This document shows, piece after piece, positions 11,401 through 23,905 of a stretch of 64,000 nucleotides of DNA. Position 1 is the first letter of the stretch. Each line of letters begins with the position of its first letter. The translations under genes and the position numbers were made by a program. The notes beneath the pieces are model-generated. The model was not told where the DNA came from and searched no databases. It was given only the letters and a program-made list of their open reading frames with translations. Source of the DNA: Eretmocerus hayati (Eukaryota; Arthropoda; Insecta; Hymenoptera; Aphelinidae); assembly GCA_029851415.1 (NCBI GenBank), contig CM056741.1:161683685-161747684 (forward strand), given 5' to 3'.

Positions 11401-13880
11401 GCAGATCGAAATGCAGAAAGATAAGTTTGCAGGGTGCGAAGATGCAAGAGAGTAGTGGGTTGGTGTCTCGTCGAAGTATTTAGATTGGCACGAAGTGTAG
11501 ACATTATGTCTTACTGACTATGTAAAACTACTCTGTGGTGAGCTCTAGAGAGATTGAAAGTACTTTGGATCATTCTTTAGATTGGGATCGGAAAATGATA
11601 TGGTTCGCCGTGAGCGGTAAGGCTGACCAAAGAGATGCAGACCTGAGCTTTATTTCGGAAGTTTCAAATGGCGAATAAACATAACACCTGCGCAAAATGT
11701 GATCCATATTGTGATGATATGTCGTAGGTCGTCAGAATCTTCAGGCCATTAAGATTTTACGCGCGGCGCAACAGTAGGCACTATTGCTTTGAAAACGGTT
11801 TTTGAAGGTGGAACCTTCCTTACCGACGTCGTTGCAGGGGAAATTCCAAGCTCGATGCGCACAATGTGGAAGGTTATGTTCACGCGTAATAGCATCACGG
11901 TATACCTATATATAGTCTGCTCACCCATACCCCATGAACCACCCATCCACCCACTCACCCATCAGACCCTTTTTCATCAGAAGATCTAGCTCGAAAATTT
12001 CACGATGATGAGATTTTCCGTCCCAAAAATTTCAATATGAGATGGAAAATCGGCCGGATGAGGCGGCACTTATTCATGAGAGCCAGTATTGGACAAAGCT
12101 TCCGTCGTTCTGATTGCCCAAGAAACATTCATTCCTCATAAAATGACAAAGCATCAGGAAGATATCGAAAATCATCTCCAATAACATGATATATGTATCA
12201 AATGCAGAGGCGACGGCATTTTTCACCCCTATCGCTACCCCGACTAATTTTCTAATTGTATATGAATTAGAATCTGATGTGAAGTGTTTCACCCCAGTCC
12301 TCGCCCTTGGACTCGTCAGTAAGATGAGGAGAGGCTCGTCTTGTAAAACTCTTGCAATTTGAATGAAACGACGACAAGGTTCATAAAAGGTTGTGAATGA
12401 AAATTAACTGTGGTAACCAGAAACATGGTTACTATCTCGTACTTTTAGACCGGTTGTCATCTAATTGACTGTAGAAGAATCACAAATATTGTGATTCTTC
12501 CACGATCCTGATGCCTTCTTTGTGAAACCCCGAAACACGAACCTGGACGAGCAACCTAATCGAGGTCCACGCCCATCTAGTGTAAAGAAAAATAGATCTA
12601 TCACTTACCTAAACTAGGATGCGACGTCGTTATCTCGCTTACGATCGGCATGACACATGTTTCCTGACAATGTATTCTTCAAAACTGTAGGTCACAATAG
12701 GTCTTTGGTTATGGGAAATCGAGTTGACCTCCCAACGACGTTGGGAACGACCTCTAAGGTTAGAAGCAAGGTCGTTGTTGGGCGTTTACTCAAAATTAGA
12801 GGGCTCAAATTTCGGGGTTTTATAGTGCCCGAAGAAACTGGTGGAACAAGCGAAGGGGGAAGGTATTTACTCTGCGTATTATATGATCATTGGATGTTTC
12901 ATTGTTCACCACTATATGTGTTAGCTGTTTTTGACTGTTTCAGCTAAGGAGTTTGCGTAATCGAATTCATATGAAAGTGGCACATAATTGTATTTTTATC
13001 CCTCCCTATGGATTTTAGAAGTTCTTCTGAGACACAATGAAGTAACAAGCAAGAACTTTGAACGAAACTTCTCTTGTTAAGTACAATGTTTAAGGACTTA
13101 TTGTGGTTCGACAAAATCCAAGATGCCAAGCATCACAGGCTAGAAAAATCTGGGGCGATTCACGGTATGCACAGGCAATACTATTTTGGTTTGTTCATAA
13201 GGGTTTTGAATTAAACCTATCGACATGTTTGTTAGGGAACAAAAAATTTGAAGTCAAGATACATAGAGGAGAAAGACGTGAAAATGTAAAAAGAAATGAA
13301 TAGGCGAAGAGGAATCACGCAAACTAACGACAGGAAGAAACGGAAACAACCCGTTATTCCTCTTTCATATTTCAGACATTTGCTTATGCTACTCATGAAC
13401 GTACATATACGCGTTTTCATCAGAATGAGTCTCTTTGACCTTGGAAGTGGAATAATGAGCGGAAGCAACCTGGTACACGTAGCAGCTAGTCCAAGTTATA
13501 AGCTAAGATGAATTTCTCTCTTACTCACCAACATTTGCAGGACAAAGTAAGCTTGAAACTTCCGGTCTAGTTGAATCTGAAACGAAGAAAAAGATGTTCA
13601 TGATGTAGTTATTCCAGTAGAATGATTAAAGATGTTGAAGTCTTTTGACTTCGTTATGATGCCGTGAAAAAATGTCAATTTATGTGTCAAGAACACAGAG
13701 TGAGAGTTCATTTTCAAAAGTTGGTCCCAAGAATTTGTAAACATAACCTCAACCCTCAAATATTGAAGCAGTAACCAAATCCTTTTGCAATTTAGAGTTC
13801 ATAACTGCAGATATCTACATGTCATGCCCGCCATGTATGAACCAATTTCACGATTGTGTGCATATCGCCTCAATGATGAG
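8481..13880. other. Long intergenic stretch, no gene recognised
   Basis: About 5.4 kb of AT-rich sequence with only short frames of 60-96 codons and no domain. Small local features are GA-rich sequence at 11125-11150, a short CCACCCA-type tract at 11924-11972, a near-perfect 12-bp stem-loop at 12475-12501, and a cluster of small inverted repeats around 12735-12784 (CCCAACGACGTTGGG). None defines a gene or a bounded element. Confidence 0.4.
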
Positions 13881-14280
13881 AGTAAGGAGCATAGAGGAGA
13901 AGAAGAGAGAGAGAGAGAGAGAGAAAATGTTGGGTCGCCCACCCACGAACGAGGCTTGGCCCGCTGATTGCTGCTGCATCTTTGATGACCTCGTCCAGAC
14001 GAAGGAGGGTGGCGTTGGTAGTGGTGCAGGCGGGAGGCTCAGTCCGCTTACACAGAACGATGGCCTTGCGTGCCCCCAACGTCGACGCAAAGAAATGGGG
14101 CGAGTGAAAGAGGGCGCGGAACGCAAGAAAGAAAGAGATAGAACTATCCTCTGCAACATCGACTCTCAACTTCGCTATCTCGCTTGCCCCGAGCTTCAAT
14201 TCTCGTCTGTTTGCGCGTAGCTTGATTTTGCTTCATCTTGCCCACTCGTGAGAGGGTACGTATAGAAAGAGAGAGATAGA
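13881..14280. repeat. GA-rich simple sequence and higher-GC patch
   Basis: A (GA)n tract at about 13903-13924 is followed by a patch of higher GC. Several overlapping frames of 100-133 codons stay open on both strands, which signals biased composition rather than coding. It could be untranslated exon or enhancer DNA, but nothing decides this. Confidence 0.4.
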
Positions 14281-15399
14281 CGGGTCGAGATTGATATTTT
14301 AACAGATGGATTACGTAAGAAGGATGATGGTCGGATGGAGTCGCTGTTTACCCTTTCCACTCTTTTGGATGAGCTGTTACAGAATATGTAGTGGAGCAAT
14401 GACGCTTCCAGGCCAGGCTGACTCTGATGTTTAAAAGGGTGTATATTTGTGGCTTTTATCGATTCTTCAACATGAGAGTTATCGTGATGCTTGGAGGGGA
14501 TGTTTTTCAGATGAAGTGGCTGGATGTGACTCACGAATAATATTCCAAGTTTGTATGTCGGCACTTTATCGATGAGCTTTCAAATGGACAGATTCATGGA
14601 CAGCAAAGATGAAATTTTGCTTCTGAAATGGTTGCTTCAATTCCATTTTGTGGTTTACTCAATTGTTTTTTGCGATTACACGTCGTATTACTATGATAGT
14701 GGCAAATTGAGACAAACATTCGAGAGCACATTATCACCAATCAGTATTGGGTCGAATGCGGGTTCGCTATCAAAAACGAGTCAATTTTTGTCTCATTCTA
14801 AAACGACGAGTCACCCTCAAATGTGAATACACGGAATGTAAGAGTTAAAGACTAGGTTCATTCTGACGTTGATTTGTGAAATGGAATTCAATAACATTGG
14901 CTCCTTCTGATTATTACACATTGGGTTTACCCCCTGATTCTTACGATGGTACTGACAAGGCATCGTTTCAGAATGAAACCTCAAAAACTCAAAAGGCTGA
15001 CTTGTACGATCGAGTTACAACTGCAATATATTAAAAATTGAGAATTTAGGCACAGTGCCCAAAATGCCCATGTTGATCATAACACAAGTTCACAAAAAAA
15101 GGTTCTCTGATCATGAAAGATGAAAGTCATTTCTGGTGTATTTTGAGCGGCTGCCCACGAATCCAAACTCAGAACTGAACTTTCTCTTGTCCGTTTTCGA
15201 TTTATGACCATATTTATGGGTTGCAAAACCCCTATGATAGGTTTGAGTTTTTGCGTTTCCGTGGCCAATTGCAACCGTTTACGGCACAACTCAGAGCAAG
15301 ATCATTTTTGCCATCACATTCACGTTGATACCAACTTTTTTGAGAATCTTTGTTCCCTCTATGAAACTAAAACAACCCTTGCTAGGATTCCGTAGGTAA
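14281..15399. other. Intergenic DNA, no gene recognised
   Basis: AT-rich sequence with frames up to about 120 codons lacking any recognisable domain or splice context. Confidence 0.35.
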
Positions 15400-15757
15400 G
15401 GTCATTCTGCCCTAGACCAGAGTAGTGACTTGAGTCAAAACTAGGGGCGGAATCGATTTCGTCGTCAAATTTACGTCAAAATCGTATTTGATGAGAATTT
15501 TGAGTGATGCTAAGCGCGAGAGATAGAAGGCAGTTCAAAAGTCACTTTGAAAATCACTAAAATTACCCAGTATCGACACGGTAGTGATACGGAACCCGAC
15601 ATGGGTGATCTTTTGCTCAAGTTATTCTTCAGTTCCCCAGCATCCCTGACAGTTTTCGAAAAATGTGTTTTTGACGTAAAGTTTGACGTGACATTCGATC
15701 CCGCCTTTAGTTTTGACCTACGTAGCCATAATTTTGTAATGGGGCAAAAATATCTCG
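15400..15757. mobile_element. Probable MITE with inverted TTTACGTCAAA ends
   Basis: A segment at 15433-15483 (GTCAAAACTAGGGGCGGAAT, then TTTACGTCAAAA) reappears inverted at 15670-15717 (TTGACGTAAAGTTTGACG, then TTAGTTTTGAC). Identity over about 48 bp is near 80 %. Weaker similarity extends outward (CTGCCCTA against TGGGGCAAA). The two arms enclose about 185 bp. Both strands carry frames of about 100 codons across it, one the mirror of the other, as expected of an inverted repeat. Confidence 0.45.
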
Positions 15758-17575
15758 CCTTGGGAGTTTTCATCTCATCTAGGATTTTTTCTAGCTTCCT
15801 GATAGAGACAAAGATTTTCAATGAATTTTTTCCACGTAGATTTTGATGGCAAATACCATTCCACCCTCTGTTTTGATGTGAAAAATCAGAATCTGGCTCT
15901 GGAACGCGAAAAATGATACTCGGATATTTTTGTAGCCCATAAATATGCCTTTGACTCGAATATGGCCAGAGAAAGCTGTTTCTTTGCCTCTGAGATCATT
16001 TTCCTAGCTCAAGATATGTCAGAAATGACTTCCACCTCTTCTGATCACAAAACTTTGCTTTTGCGGACCGGTGTAATCTTCACACTCGAACAAAATACTG
16101 ATGGAACTTTTCTGAATTGAAGATTTGAAGAGATAACAACCAACTCGAATATTTAATTAGTTTCAGATTCATCGCCTGGAATCCTTGGCGAATGGCAACA
16201 ATGCACTACGCCATGATCGTCATGAAATTTTAATAGATACAACAGTGATAAGACCAATATACCTACTGCATTGCACGATTTTCAGCCTCCCTGCAGGCTG
16301 TATGACGCAAATTCTTCTCAGCAGCCAATCTTTACGTCGAGATAAAAATGAATGCAATAGGGTTTGGATCCCGAATAGCTCTACCTAAATGCATAGCTTC
16401 TGCGGGGAATGCTTCATCAGTGACAATGATGAGATGAGCTTATTGAGAATAACAAATGCTCGCGTTGAATGAAGAAACCGAACTGGAAGAAGTAAATGAG
16501 ATTTCTTCAACGATGATGAGACTCGAATCGTGTTAGTCACTCGAAATCCGTATTGTCTAAGCCACTCATAAACACTCTCTACACTTGCAGAACGTGACAA
16601 TCAATCTCATGAAGAAGATTCAAATATTCCAGCTGAATCCATCACAAAGAGCCAAACATTCCAATCAAAAAGTATCCATCGCGCACCGATGCTTACGACA
16701 ATGTACTCAGCTTCGGAGCTGCACTATCATACACCAGAAATCGAATTGTGCGCATCGGTTTTACCCTTCAAGAAGTTAAGCCTTGAAAAATTTGGGAGGG
16801 CGACAAAGTGGTGGTGGTGGTGGTGGTGACAATCGATGAGGAATTTCTCGTATACAATGGCTTAGCACGCACTTATTGGCGGAATCACTCCACAGGGCAG
16901 GGTATAATAATGAACCTCCTGCTGATTCTTCATTGCATGGGCTTAATAATCCAGGGGTACATAGCGCGAAGAAGAGCTCTACTGCCGTACATCAAAGTGT
17001 GCTCTTTGGAACTTTTTTCGGCAACAACTTGGCGGGGTGGCTTGTTATTAAAAATGCAATATCTTGCTTAATCCTGGACGGTATGTGGCGGCAGCTAATT
17101 AGCAAACGTGGCTGTGCGCTCCCATCGTTGTCATGCAAATATATACATACACTCGTAAGCAGCGAGAGCAAATCCGACATGGTTATTATATAGATATATA
17201 TGCGTGGCAGACGGAATTCCGCGAATCATAGGATGAGATAGATGTTGTAGTGTGCGGATTTGCGTTGATACAGATGACATCTGTGCACTGGCCGTGTATC
17301 GATTACGCATCTGTATCCGTTATTGGTGTTTGATATGATACCGAGAGTTAATTCGTGGATAGGAACCTGCAATCAATTTGTTTGGGTTATGGGTAGTTTC
17401 CGTGTTTCATCGGTGTTATGTACAGTTTTGGTGACAAATTAATCTAACCAACGATTGTAATCACAAATTTGTGATGTCAAGCTAAAAATTTTGAGACTAT
17501 CTGGCCTAGAGGATTATATACACCATGATGATTGCACAGTATCAATTTGAAAAGTAACAAAAACTGGATCTTATA
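15758..17575. other. Intergenic DNA with a (GTG)n microsatellite
   Basis: This is mostly AT-rich unique DNA. A (GTG)7 tract lies at about 16808-16828. Overlapping frames at 16808-17193 show no known domain. Confidence 0.35.
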
Positions 17576-18385
17576 CAGGCAGCCCCCGCTATTCGCAGTT
17601 AATGCGTATAAAGAAAATGCCGTGAATACCGAAACCGCGAATACCGGGACCTTGGGCTTATGGGAAAAGGGGGGGGGGTTACGTATACATATGTGGATCC
17701 TTGAGTAACTAAAAAAATTGACACATCATCTTTGAATGACAAATTCATGTAATAAGCCTAGCAAAATGAATTAATATATGAAAGATACGAAGTAATAGTC
17801 TGATACGATTGAAAAACTACTGTGATTCACTCCAAAATCTGTGGAAACAATCAGTCACGAGCGTGCGAGTGGAGAGCTCTATCACTTTTGACTAGCGAGA
17901 TTGACGAACATAGTCAGCAACAATGTCTGGTAAGTGGCCATAGGAAGTTTTGAAAGCTCCGGACATTTTTCCTTAAGTGGCAGGCAAATTCAACATTTTC
18001 AATTTCTCCGAAAGGCTCACAGTTTATGATCACGTTTTTTGATTGACGGATATGCATTCTTTTCTAAGTACTGTGCCATGACAAGAATCTAGATAGTGTA
18101 CCAACAACTTTGTCGTATAACCAATTAATCAGTCTCAGGAAACAATAACAATACCAACACCCTGAAAATGATGAACACTCAATCACAAAGTTGTTTTAGG
18201 ATGAGACACTTGAATGAAATCCATCGAAAATTCACATTTCATGAGGTGAATTATCTCTAATATCCAGATCCAAACCGCGAATGAGCGAGTCAGGGCACCG
18301 CGAATACCGGGGGATGCCGCAAATCAGAAACCGCGAATAAACGAATTCCGCGAATACCGGGACCTCGAATAGCGGGGGCTGCCTG
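17576..18385. mobile_element. Non-autonomous pogo/Tigger-like DNA transposon, 810 bp
   Basis: The left end CAGGCAGCCCCCGCTATTCG (17576) is a perfect 20-bp inverse of the right end (18366-18385), and the element is flanked by TA on both sides (17574-17575 and 18386-18387). Sub-terminal copies of GCGAATACCGGGACCT lie inside both ends. CAGGCAG...CCC ends, a TA target and such sub-termini are typical of Tigger-type pogo elements of the Tc1/mariner superfamily. No transposase frame is left. Inside, at 17923, an ATG is followed at once by a good donor (ATGTCTG then GTAAGT), possibly a leftover 5' exon of the autonomous parent. Confidence 0.8.
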
Positions 18386-19557
18386 TATTATCAATGATTC
18401 TGTGTATTGCATACGATGGAATTCAATTTGAGGTCAGTGATAAGGGAACGAAGAATTCTTAAAAAATTTTGTGAAAAAAGTAATTCGAATATTTTGTGTT
18501 GGAAAACCACCAGAAATGATCTTTTCCAAATTATATTACACTCTTGATTTATATCATTGGAATACATCAACTGAGGAATAATTGTGTATGCTATCTTATT
18601 TATTTCAAAGATATAAACTGAGACGAGAGGGTGTTGCGAATCCCAACAGCAAGATTTAAACGACCCCTATTCGTGCACATGTTCATGTCATTTCTCTCAC
18701 TTTGCCTACAGCACATGCATGAGAGACGCACTCGCAGAGTAGATAAACGGATTACGGCCGCTTTGTGTCAACGTGATCCGGCTTTCTTAGGGCTCTCCAG
18801 TACCCCACCCCCTCTCCCTCTCGTTTCACTAATCTTTTATCGTCTCTTTTGGCAATCAGACTCGATAAGGGCTCCAGTACCGGCAAAACCAACTATGTAC
18901 TTTGCTCATTGATCTCTCAAATCATGTTTGTATCATCTCATGACCAAGGTTCATATCATTTATTTAATTTTTTTATTCTCATAAAACTACTACTAATTTT
19001 TAGTCTTGTAAGAGAAAGAAGTTTTGCATCGATTTTACTTTGCTTATAATGTAAAATTCAATATAAAAATTGATAAATTCAAATGACAACGAAATTTTTA
19101 TATGAATTAGCAATCAGCAGTTACAAGAAACGCTGTGATCCAATATTCTTCATACTTGTGGTCAGATTTGACTCACCCATGGTATTGAGTCACTCCAATT
19201 TGATTCCAATTGTGTTGAAATTGTTCCATGGTCACCCGAATTCACTCAAACTGATGTATCAGTGGTAAATATAGAGAAACTATGGAAAGTTTGTGTTCAC
19301 TGAACCAACATAATCATCTACAGTAAATCTCCACTACATTTCGAATGAAAAAAGCTGTTACCCTATGTTTTTTGCCATCTTTCCGATGAACACATATTAG
19401 CCGTGATTGCCACTCTCGCTCCTGCTTGTTCGCCGTGTGAATGTTTGTAATTAGTCATAAGCCCCTGAAATGCTTCCGCAGATCAAAAAAGATGTTGATA
19501 GAACACTGAGTATTAATCACTTTGATGGTACTTGAAACTCAATCCTCTCACTTCACT
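18386..19557. other. Intergenic DNA, no gene recognised
   Basis: AT-rich sequence with frames of 60-93 codons and no motif. Confidence 0.35.
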
Positions 19558-20112
19558 GACTCGCCCACCCAACAATTCTCCGATCCGTGCACTCAACCAT
19601 CCTTCCAACTCCCTCATTAACCTGTCCAACCGGGCACCCACTCACCCACCTATTGATGCATCTGCCAATCTACTCACTGACAACCACTCACTCTTTCACG
19701 TGCTCACCCCTCCACCCATTTGTCCACCTACTTACTGACACATACATGTCCAATCGACCCACCAACTGCCCACCCGCCTACCACTCCACTCACCTGACCC
19801 CGTATCAACCCACCAACTCATCCACCCGTGTACCCACCCACCCCTCCACACACCCGTTCATCACGCGCATCCTCCTATCTAACCGTTCGTCCACCCACGC
19901 CTCGACTCGTCTACCCACCCACCTACCCACGCGTCCATCCAATCAACAACTTACTAAATCATCCATAAAACCTACCACCTACCAAACACCAATCTTTCCA
20001 TCGAACCGTCCACCCAACTACCTCTCTATCCACTCAAAACCCATACGGCCACCTACTATACACCCCTCTCACGCAGAGAACCTGTTACGCGGGCTCCGGA
20101 CGGGCAGATTTT
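19558..20112 (+). repeat. Degenerate CCACCCA-type minisatellite, about 550 bp
   Basis: Irregular repeats of CCACCCA/CCATCC-like units run through the segment, giving a Pro/Ser/Thr/His-rich reading in all frames. That explains the 175-codon frame at 19587-20114. The right border reads CCTGTTACGCGGGCTCC, which resembles the border GGCAACCTGATATGC seen (inverted) in the elements at 27745 and 31470 and also at 38680. The array is therefore probably a remnant of the same mobile family. Confidence 0.6.
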
Positions 20113-23100
20113 AACCAGGCGTCTAAATATTATTAATATTTTCCGTTTTCGTCACACTAACGTCACATACGTTTGATAGTTGGACCATCAGTGGCTTGGA
20201 GAATGTATTATTAATTGTGGACGCCAGGTATTCGTTTCAACTCCTCCAATTTTATGACTTGAATCGTTCTCGACCGACTCACTCCACGGAGTTCTTCAAA
20301 CTACCAGTTTTTATTTAGAATGAGAAAAGTTGTTGAGCTCTTCTGAGCTTATCTGAAAAGCCAACTTCTCTAAATTAATGCCGACACTCAAAGAATTTTT
20401 TAGCGTGGGACGATCAAAGCGCCATTTCTAGTCCCGGATGCGAACACAGAATTGGCGCTGGCTCGCCCAAATGCGAGAGAACAGCATATGTCCATTGCTC
20501 GGCAGACTTTTTTGAGGCAAGCATCACTCGAATGACATAGGTAGACAAATTTTAGAATATGCAATAAAAAAAGTTTCAGATCCAATAGTGAAAAAATCCA
20601 CACTCATTTCATCCTCAGAGATTTCTATCATCAATTCGAGCTCTAAGAATGCAAGAGATCATTTCAGCAAGGTACTTATACGGTCTTGCAATCCAATTAA
20701 ATCTCACTTTGCATCGATTGCAGTGAACGGAACATTCACTACACGACTCAAGAGATGGACTTTCAGTCACAAATTAGTGTAATGAGCCACGAGCAATAGA
20801 CGTAGGTATAACGTGTAAAGCAACTATCCATCGGATCGAGCCATATAGCAAGCAAAAAGAAGAACGAGCGGTCATATATGTATCATCATGAGAACGTGAG
20901 CTCACACGTGCGACGTGAAATGAAATATGAAGATAGGATAATCTTGCGTCAACTGAAAAGTTCCGCAAGAAGAGTAATGGATCCTGAGCTCGGATGAGTA
21001 GGAATGTGTCGACACCTCAAGCTCTTGGTAAGGATGCTCGCACGTCGAGACTCTGCTCACCGATTCGTTATTCACCTGCTGAATTCACCTAACTGTGTTA
21101 GAGAACTGGAAAAAGCCATCAATCTGTAGAACGGATGATTCCGAATATTTTTGACCATGGTCACGTTCGATTAATCAAATTTTTATGACTACTTACTTTT
21201 TGACTCCTCACGTTAGTTAACAAGGAAAATTGCCTTTGCATTGAGTCTGTTGTTTAGATGAGAAAAGGGCAAAGAATTAATAAACTAGCGTTTGCTTTTA
21301 TTGGTGAACCAGGCTATACTTAATTCGCTCGTTCTAATATGAACGATTAAGACACAGCATCGCTTAACTTTGTATCAGCATGTGTCTCCAGTCTAAGGCA
21401 GAGATTCTACAAAATTTCAAAATCTGATCAGGAATTCAGTTCACGAAAGATTTTTTGAAAATGATACAATTATTTTTGTGCAAAATTTCATTATGAAGAA
21501 AGGAAAAACAAAAAAGCTCCACGTGAAAAATGTATAAATGTACAGTTATTTACATTACTTGAAATTCATTTTAAGCTTCCAAATAACGACTCAACACAAA
21601 GTTACATTACGCCCTAACAAGGTAAGCCTCTCACACAAACTTGTTTTCAGTAAACTCGGCAGCAAGCCATACGACTGCACAGAAAATATACGCACATTTG
21701 GGAAGGATAAGCTCCGTTATCAAAGGTATGAGAGAAGATGTGATAAACATTCTGCACAATTGAAAGCAACTCCAACGCAAATATTCCGCACTTGCTGCCG
21801 ATCACCACCACACTATACCTGTTAATTACACCGTCACGGTATTATACGTTTATTCCACTCAGCCGAGGACTATAAACGAGCCTTACACATTATTAATTTC
21901 ATCAGATATTATGTTGGCTCTGCACACCGTCAATTTCAAGTATGCCTATGTCGGGATTTACTTTTTTGTTGTAAATTCGCGCGGAGAGAGCACTTTACAC
22001 AAAAAGGGGCTTTTTTCATCAAGCTTGCGACGAAATTTCGGCACCGGAACAAGTGTCTTTCAAAAAATTCGGCAGTGGCAAAAAAATCGTAAAAGACCTA
22101 ACAAGAACAATCGTTGGCGGAATGAGAATTAAAGAGACCTGAGATTGAAGTTTCTTGAATGCCGATTGAGTCCTGCGATATTATTCGCGCTAAATTATTG
22201 ACAGTCAATAGGGCGACCGAGAAAAGAACGGGTCGTATCTGGGCTATACCGCGCTCGCTCGGAAAGCAAACACATTCATTTCGTTATTCATTGGGGGCAA
22301 AACGGAAAACGGCATTAATTGAAATCAATGGAGGGAACGAGTTCATATATATTGAAATCGTTCGAGAGTTTGCACACATATGCACGAGTGGCCAAAATCA
22401 AAGAAAAAGAAATTCGGCACCCACTATGATATTTCGAGGAGAATGAAGAATCGTGAAAAAGGCGAGAAGCAATGGGAAAAATTTATGCAAGAGAAAGAGT
22501 GTGGAGGAGGCGAAGGTGAGAAACAATCGAAATCGAGTAAATGAGTAAATCGATGTACGACAAATCGAATCTGAGAATTGCAAGGTACAATTCCTTTTGT
22601 ATTGGTTCAAATTCTTTTGCACAGACTGAATCACACTTGTTCGACCGATTCTAAGTCACTCGGATTAACAAAAAGAGAGGAAGAATGATGAAGAGAAAAG
22701 GAAAGAGGAAGGAGGAAAGAGGCAGAACTTGTGAGTCAAATCATATTTCCATGACCATTTGTAAACCGAAAGCGTTTCGGGGCTCTTTCTCTCGTCAAAA
22801 TTCTTGTCGTCTTCTATTTTATTCTTCCGACAGCTTTTTACACTGAAATTATTAATATCTCTTCCTCTCCCCCTTTCCCATTTCCTTATACCATTCTAAT
22901 AAACGACTTCACAGCTCAAACATTCTCTGAAAGGCATTGATAACAAGGGACTTCGAATTTCAAATCTTGTCTCAGACTAACGTAATTATAACCTCAAGAT
23001 ATGATAATTGATATTCTATATTTTGTGAGGATATTTCATTCAGTGATAAAAAAAGAGATTTTGAATTTGGGGAGGATAAGAAGGCGAGACAAATATTTAA

Positions 23101-23241
23101 AATAACACTTGGTAGCGTGGGTTGATTTAGCGGTTAATCAAATCTCTGATCATAAGGTGTCAAGTTTGTTTCAGTATTTATTTCAAAATTATAAAATAAG
23201 AACGATTCAATAACATCAAAGATATTCAATAATAGTACATT
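20113..23241. other. Intergenic DNA, no gene recognised
   Basis: About 3.1 kb of AT-rich DNA. Frames at 21538-22446 reach 95 codons without a domain. Nothing bounded was found. Confidence 0.35.
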
Positions 23242-23352
23242 ACGCGTCGAGTGCTGGAAACATTTTCTCCTTCGGGAAACCGAGCTGGACGTGGGCGATG
23301 GTACGTCCAGCTTGGTTTTCCCGAAGGAAAAATGTTTCCGGACGTGACGCGT
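23242..23352. repeat. Near-perfect hairpin, 51-bp arms
   Basis: The left arm 23242-23291 begins ACGCGTCGAGTGCTGG. The right arm 23302-23352 is its inverse, ending GACGTGACGCGT. Ten bases (GGGCGATGGT) form the loop, and the arms match at roughly 85 %. The CTTCGGGAAA/TTTCCCGAAGG inner block is the best conserved part. This could be a tiny MITE or a source of a structured RNA. Confidence 0.65.
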
Positions 23353-23499
23353 ATGCAGTGTTAAACGTCTGTGCGCAGAAACACGCTGTTTCTACGTATG
23401 GACGTATAAATAAGTTTGTCAAGTTTTTTTTTTCATTCAAAAGTTTGTCAAGTTATGTAAGAAAATTGGGGCCTTGAATGAACCATATCGATGGCCCAA

Positions 23500-23905
23500 A
23501 GTGAAAAGAGGCTATCCGAAAATGCGAGGGTGGAAAGGAACTATCCAAAAATCTCCAATTTTAGAAAATAATTATCTATTATACATTTTTGGTTAAAATG
23601 AACTATCTGTAGATTTTTGATTAAAAGGAACTATCTCAAAAATTTTGGTTGAAAGGAACTACCTGTAAATTTTCGTTTGAAAGGAAATATCTTTAAAAAG
23701 TTCTCAGATAGTCAATTTCAACCAAAGATTGATAGATCGTTCCATCTAACCAAAATTTTACAGATAGTTCCTTCTGGCCAAAAATTTATAGATAGTTCTT
23801 TGTTGAAATCAGACATTTTCAGATAGCTTCTTTTGACAAAAAAAAAACCACAGATAATTCTTTTAACGAAAAATTTATAAATAGTTCTGATTACAGACAC
23901 TTTCA
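23500..23905. repeat. Inverted minisatellite, GGAACTATCT unit
   Basis: From 23500 to about 23700 the unit AAGGAACTATCTGTAAATTT recurs every 30-36 bp on the plus strand. From about 23700 to 23905 the same unit recurs in the opposite orientation (AGATAGTTCCTT...). The array is thus one large diverged palindrome of short repeats with the turn near 23700. Confidence 0.65.

Noticed and set aside
13819..14220. 133-codon frame and mirrored frames on the other strand
   Set aside because: Purine-rich biased sequence keeps several frames open at once on both strands.
19587..20114. 175-codon Pro/Thr/His-rich frame
   Set aside because: Translation of the CCACCCA minisatellite; other frames are open too.
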